Below are positions 4,448 to 5,533 of a DNA stretch of 5,533 nucleotides, piece after piece (within the stretch, counting starts at the first letter, position 1; the number at the start of each line of letters is the position of its first letter). The notes under the pieces are model-generated. The model searched no databases. It saw only the letters and a list, made by a program, of their open reading frames with translations, and was not told where the DNA came from. A program made the position numbers and the translations under genes. The stretch is from Quisquiliibacterium sp. (GTDB lineage: Bacteria; Pseudomonadota; Gammaproteobacteria; Burkholderiales; Burkholderiaceae_E): the NCBI GenBank assembly GCA_023257915.1, contig JALRBB010000470.1:1-5533 (forward strand), read 5' to 3'.

Positions 4448-5533
4448 TTAGCGATAGCGCTTGAGCAGGTTGTCAGCTGACTGCTGCGCTTCCTTGAGCG
4501 CGTCCGCTGGGCTCTTGCTGCCGGTCAGGGCAGCCTGCAGCGCATCGTCGAGCGACTTGCGCACACGACCTGCTTCATAGGTGGCGAGTTCGGCCGTAGC
4601 GTACTGCAGCTGGTCGCGCGCAACCGCCGCATACGGGAAGCCCTTGACGTACTCCTTCAGGCTCGCGTCCTCGTACGACGCCTGGCTGACACCCATGTAG
4701 CCGGTGGCGATCGACCATTGCGCGGAGCGCTCGGGCGAGGTCATGAACTTGATCAGCTTCATCGCCGCTTCACGCTCCTGTGGGGAGGTCTTCTTGAAGA
4801 TGTAGAAGTTGCCACCGCCAGTCGGGGTGCCGGGTCGCTTGTTGGCCGGAAGCATCGCAACGCCAAAGTCGAACTTGGCCTCTTTCTTGACCGCGGTCAG
4901 ATTGCCGGTGGAGTGCCACATGATTGCGGTCTTGCCCTCGACGAAGTTCTTGCGCAGCGTGCCCCACTCGATCGCGCCTTCGGGCATGACCTTGTGCTTG
5001 GCGCCCAGATCGCGCCAGAACTGCAGCGCTTCGACGGTCGGCTTCGCATCGAAGAAGGTCTTGTTGCCTTCGCCGTTCATCAGGACCTGGCCGTTTTGCA
5101 TCGCAAGAGCACCGAACATCCAGTACGGATACCCGGTCGACGGGATCATCAGACCCCATTGCGAGCCATCGGGCTTGGTCAGCTTCTTGCCAGCGCTGAC
5201 CAGGTCATTCCAGGTGGCCGGTGGCTTGTTCGGATCGAGGCCCGCAGCCTTGAAGGCTTCCTTGTTGTAGTACATGACGATCGTCGAGCGCTGGAACGGG
5301 ATGCCCCAGGTCTTGCCCGCGGTCACGCCGTTTTGCATCAGCGACGGATAGAAGGACTTGAGCCAGGCGCGATCTGCGTCCGACTTGGCAATATCGTCGA
5401 AGGCGACGATTGCGTCTTGCTCGATCAGTTCATAGAGGTCGATCGAGAACATGACCGACAACTGCGCCGGCTGGCCGCTCTTGAGCGCAGCCAGCGCCTT
5501 GACGCGAGCGTCGTTGTAGTTGCCGGCATAGAT
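4448..5533 (-). CDS. extracellular solute-binding protein family 1, UgpB-like (5' end missing)
   Basis: The C-terminal 361 residues of a periplasmic binding protein; the reading frame stays open to the window edge, so the signal peptide and about 60 residues are off-window. The frame starts IYAGNYNDARVKALAALKSG, resembling the VYKGNY segment of UgpB. Other UgpB-like places are RSTIVMYYNKEAFKAAGLDP (visible residues 82-101), HSTGNL (207-212), PTGGGNFYIF (237-246), ATGYMGVS (276-283) and GRVRKSLDDAL near the end, finishing in the usual amphipathic helix (LKEAQQSADNLLKRYR). Such proteins deliver sn-glycerol 3-phosphate, glycerophosphodiesters or sugars to the permease pair encoded next. Several positions that bind glycerol 3-phosphate in UgpB look kept, but the glutamate of UgpB's VYEVG segment seems replaced, so the substrate may differ. 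A TTG at 5461-5459 is only an internal Leu codon, not the start. A strong hairpin follows the TAA. Confidence 0.9.
   Translation of the reverse strand: MYAGNYNDARVKALAALKSGQPAQLSVMFSIDLYELIEQDAIVAFDDIAKSDADRAWLKSFYPSLMQNGVTAGKTWGIPFQRSTIVMYYNKEAFKAAGLDPNKPPATWNDLVSAGKKLTKPDGSQWGLMIPSTGYPYWMFGALAMQNGQVLMNGEGNKTFFDAKPTVEALQFWRDLGAKHKVMPEGAIEWGTLRKNFVEGKTAIMWHSTGNLTAVKKEAKFDFGVAMLPANKRPGTPTGGGNFYIFKKTSPQEREAAMKLIKFMTSPERSAQWSIATGYMGVSQASYEDASLKEYVKGFPYAAVARDQLQYATAELATYEAGRVRKSLDDALQAALTGSKSPADALKEAQQSADNLLKRYR

Noticed and set aside
4809..5270. 153-codon plus-strand open frame inside the binding-protein gene
   Set aside because: It is a shadow of a well-supported coding frame, with no family resemblance.
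4448..5461. Start of the solute-binding protein at 5461
   Set aside because: The codon there is TTG in the middle of a continuing frame; homology-like sequence (IYAGNY and on) extends to the window edge, and no signal peptide follows the TTG.

Overview
The window is GC-rich (about 60% by eye) and densely coded. Gene content and protein style fit a proteobacterium, most likely a betaproteobacterium of the Burkholderiales type. That placement is an inference from codon style and family resemblance, since there is no rRNA or other marker gene here.

Layout. On the plus strand, bases 1-1322 hold the end of an oxyanion importer: the 3' part of an ABC ATPase (TupC-like), then a complete tungstate-binding periplasmic protein (TupA). 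The 123 nt between them are bridged by two tiny ORFs joined by stop/start overlaps, and the tupA start lies in a 20-bp tandem duplication that has copied the start codon. Next, also on the plus strand, is a small SHOCT-PspC membrane protein (1421-1765) with its own good ribosome binding site. A short convergent gap with a GC-rich stem-loop (1803-1833) separates it from the minus-strand genes.

The minus strand, read from 5533 down to 1845, is one operon: a UgpB-like extracellular solute-binding protein (5' end outside the window), an inner-membrane permease of the UgpA/MalF type, a permease of the UgpE/MalG type, and a cytoplasmic endonuclease/exonuclease/phosphatase (EEP) family hydrolase. 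The last three overlap by 4 nt (ATGA, then GTGA), which suggests translational coupling. A 10-bp perfect hairpin sits just after the binding-protein stop codon and probably sets the binding-protein to permease expression ratio. No ATPase gene for this importer lies in the window.

Reading the operon as a whole: the binding protein and two permeases would import a sugar or glycerophosphate-type compound. The EEP enzyme occupies the place where a phosphodiesterase such as UgpQ occurs in classical glycerophosphodiester systems, so it may cleave an imported phosphodiester. That pairing, the duplicated tupA start and the coupled mini-ORF chain are the points most worth checking. I see no mobile element, CRISPR array, tRNA or rRNA gene.
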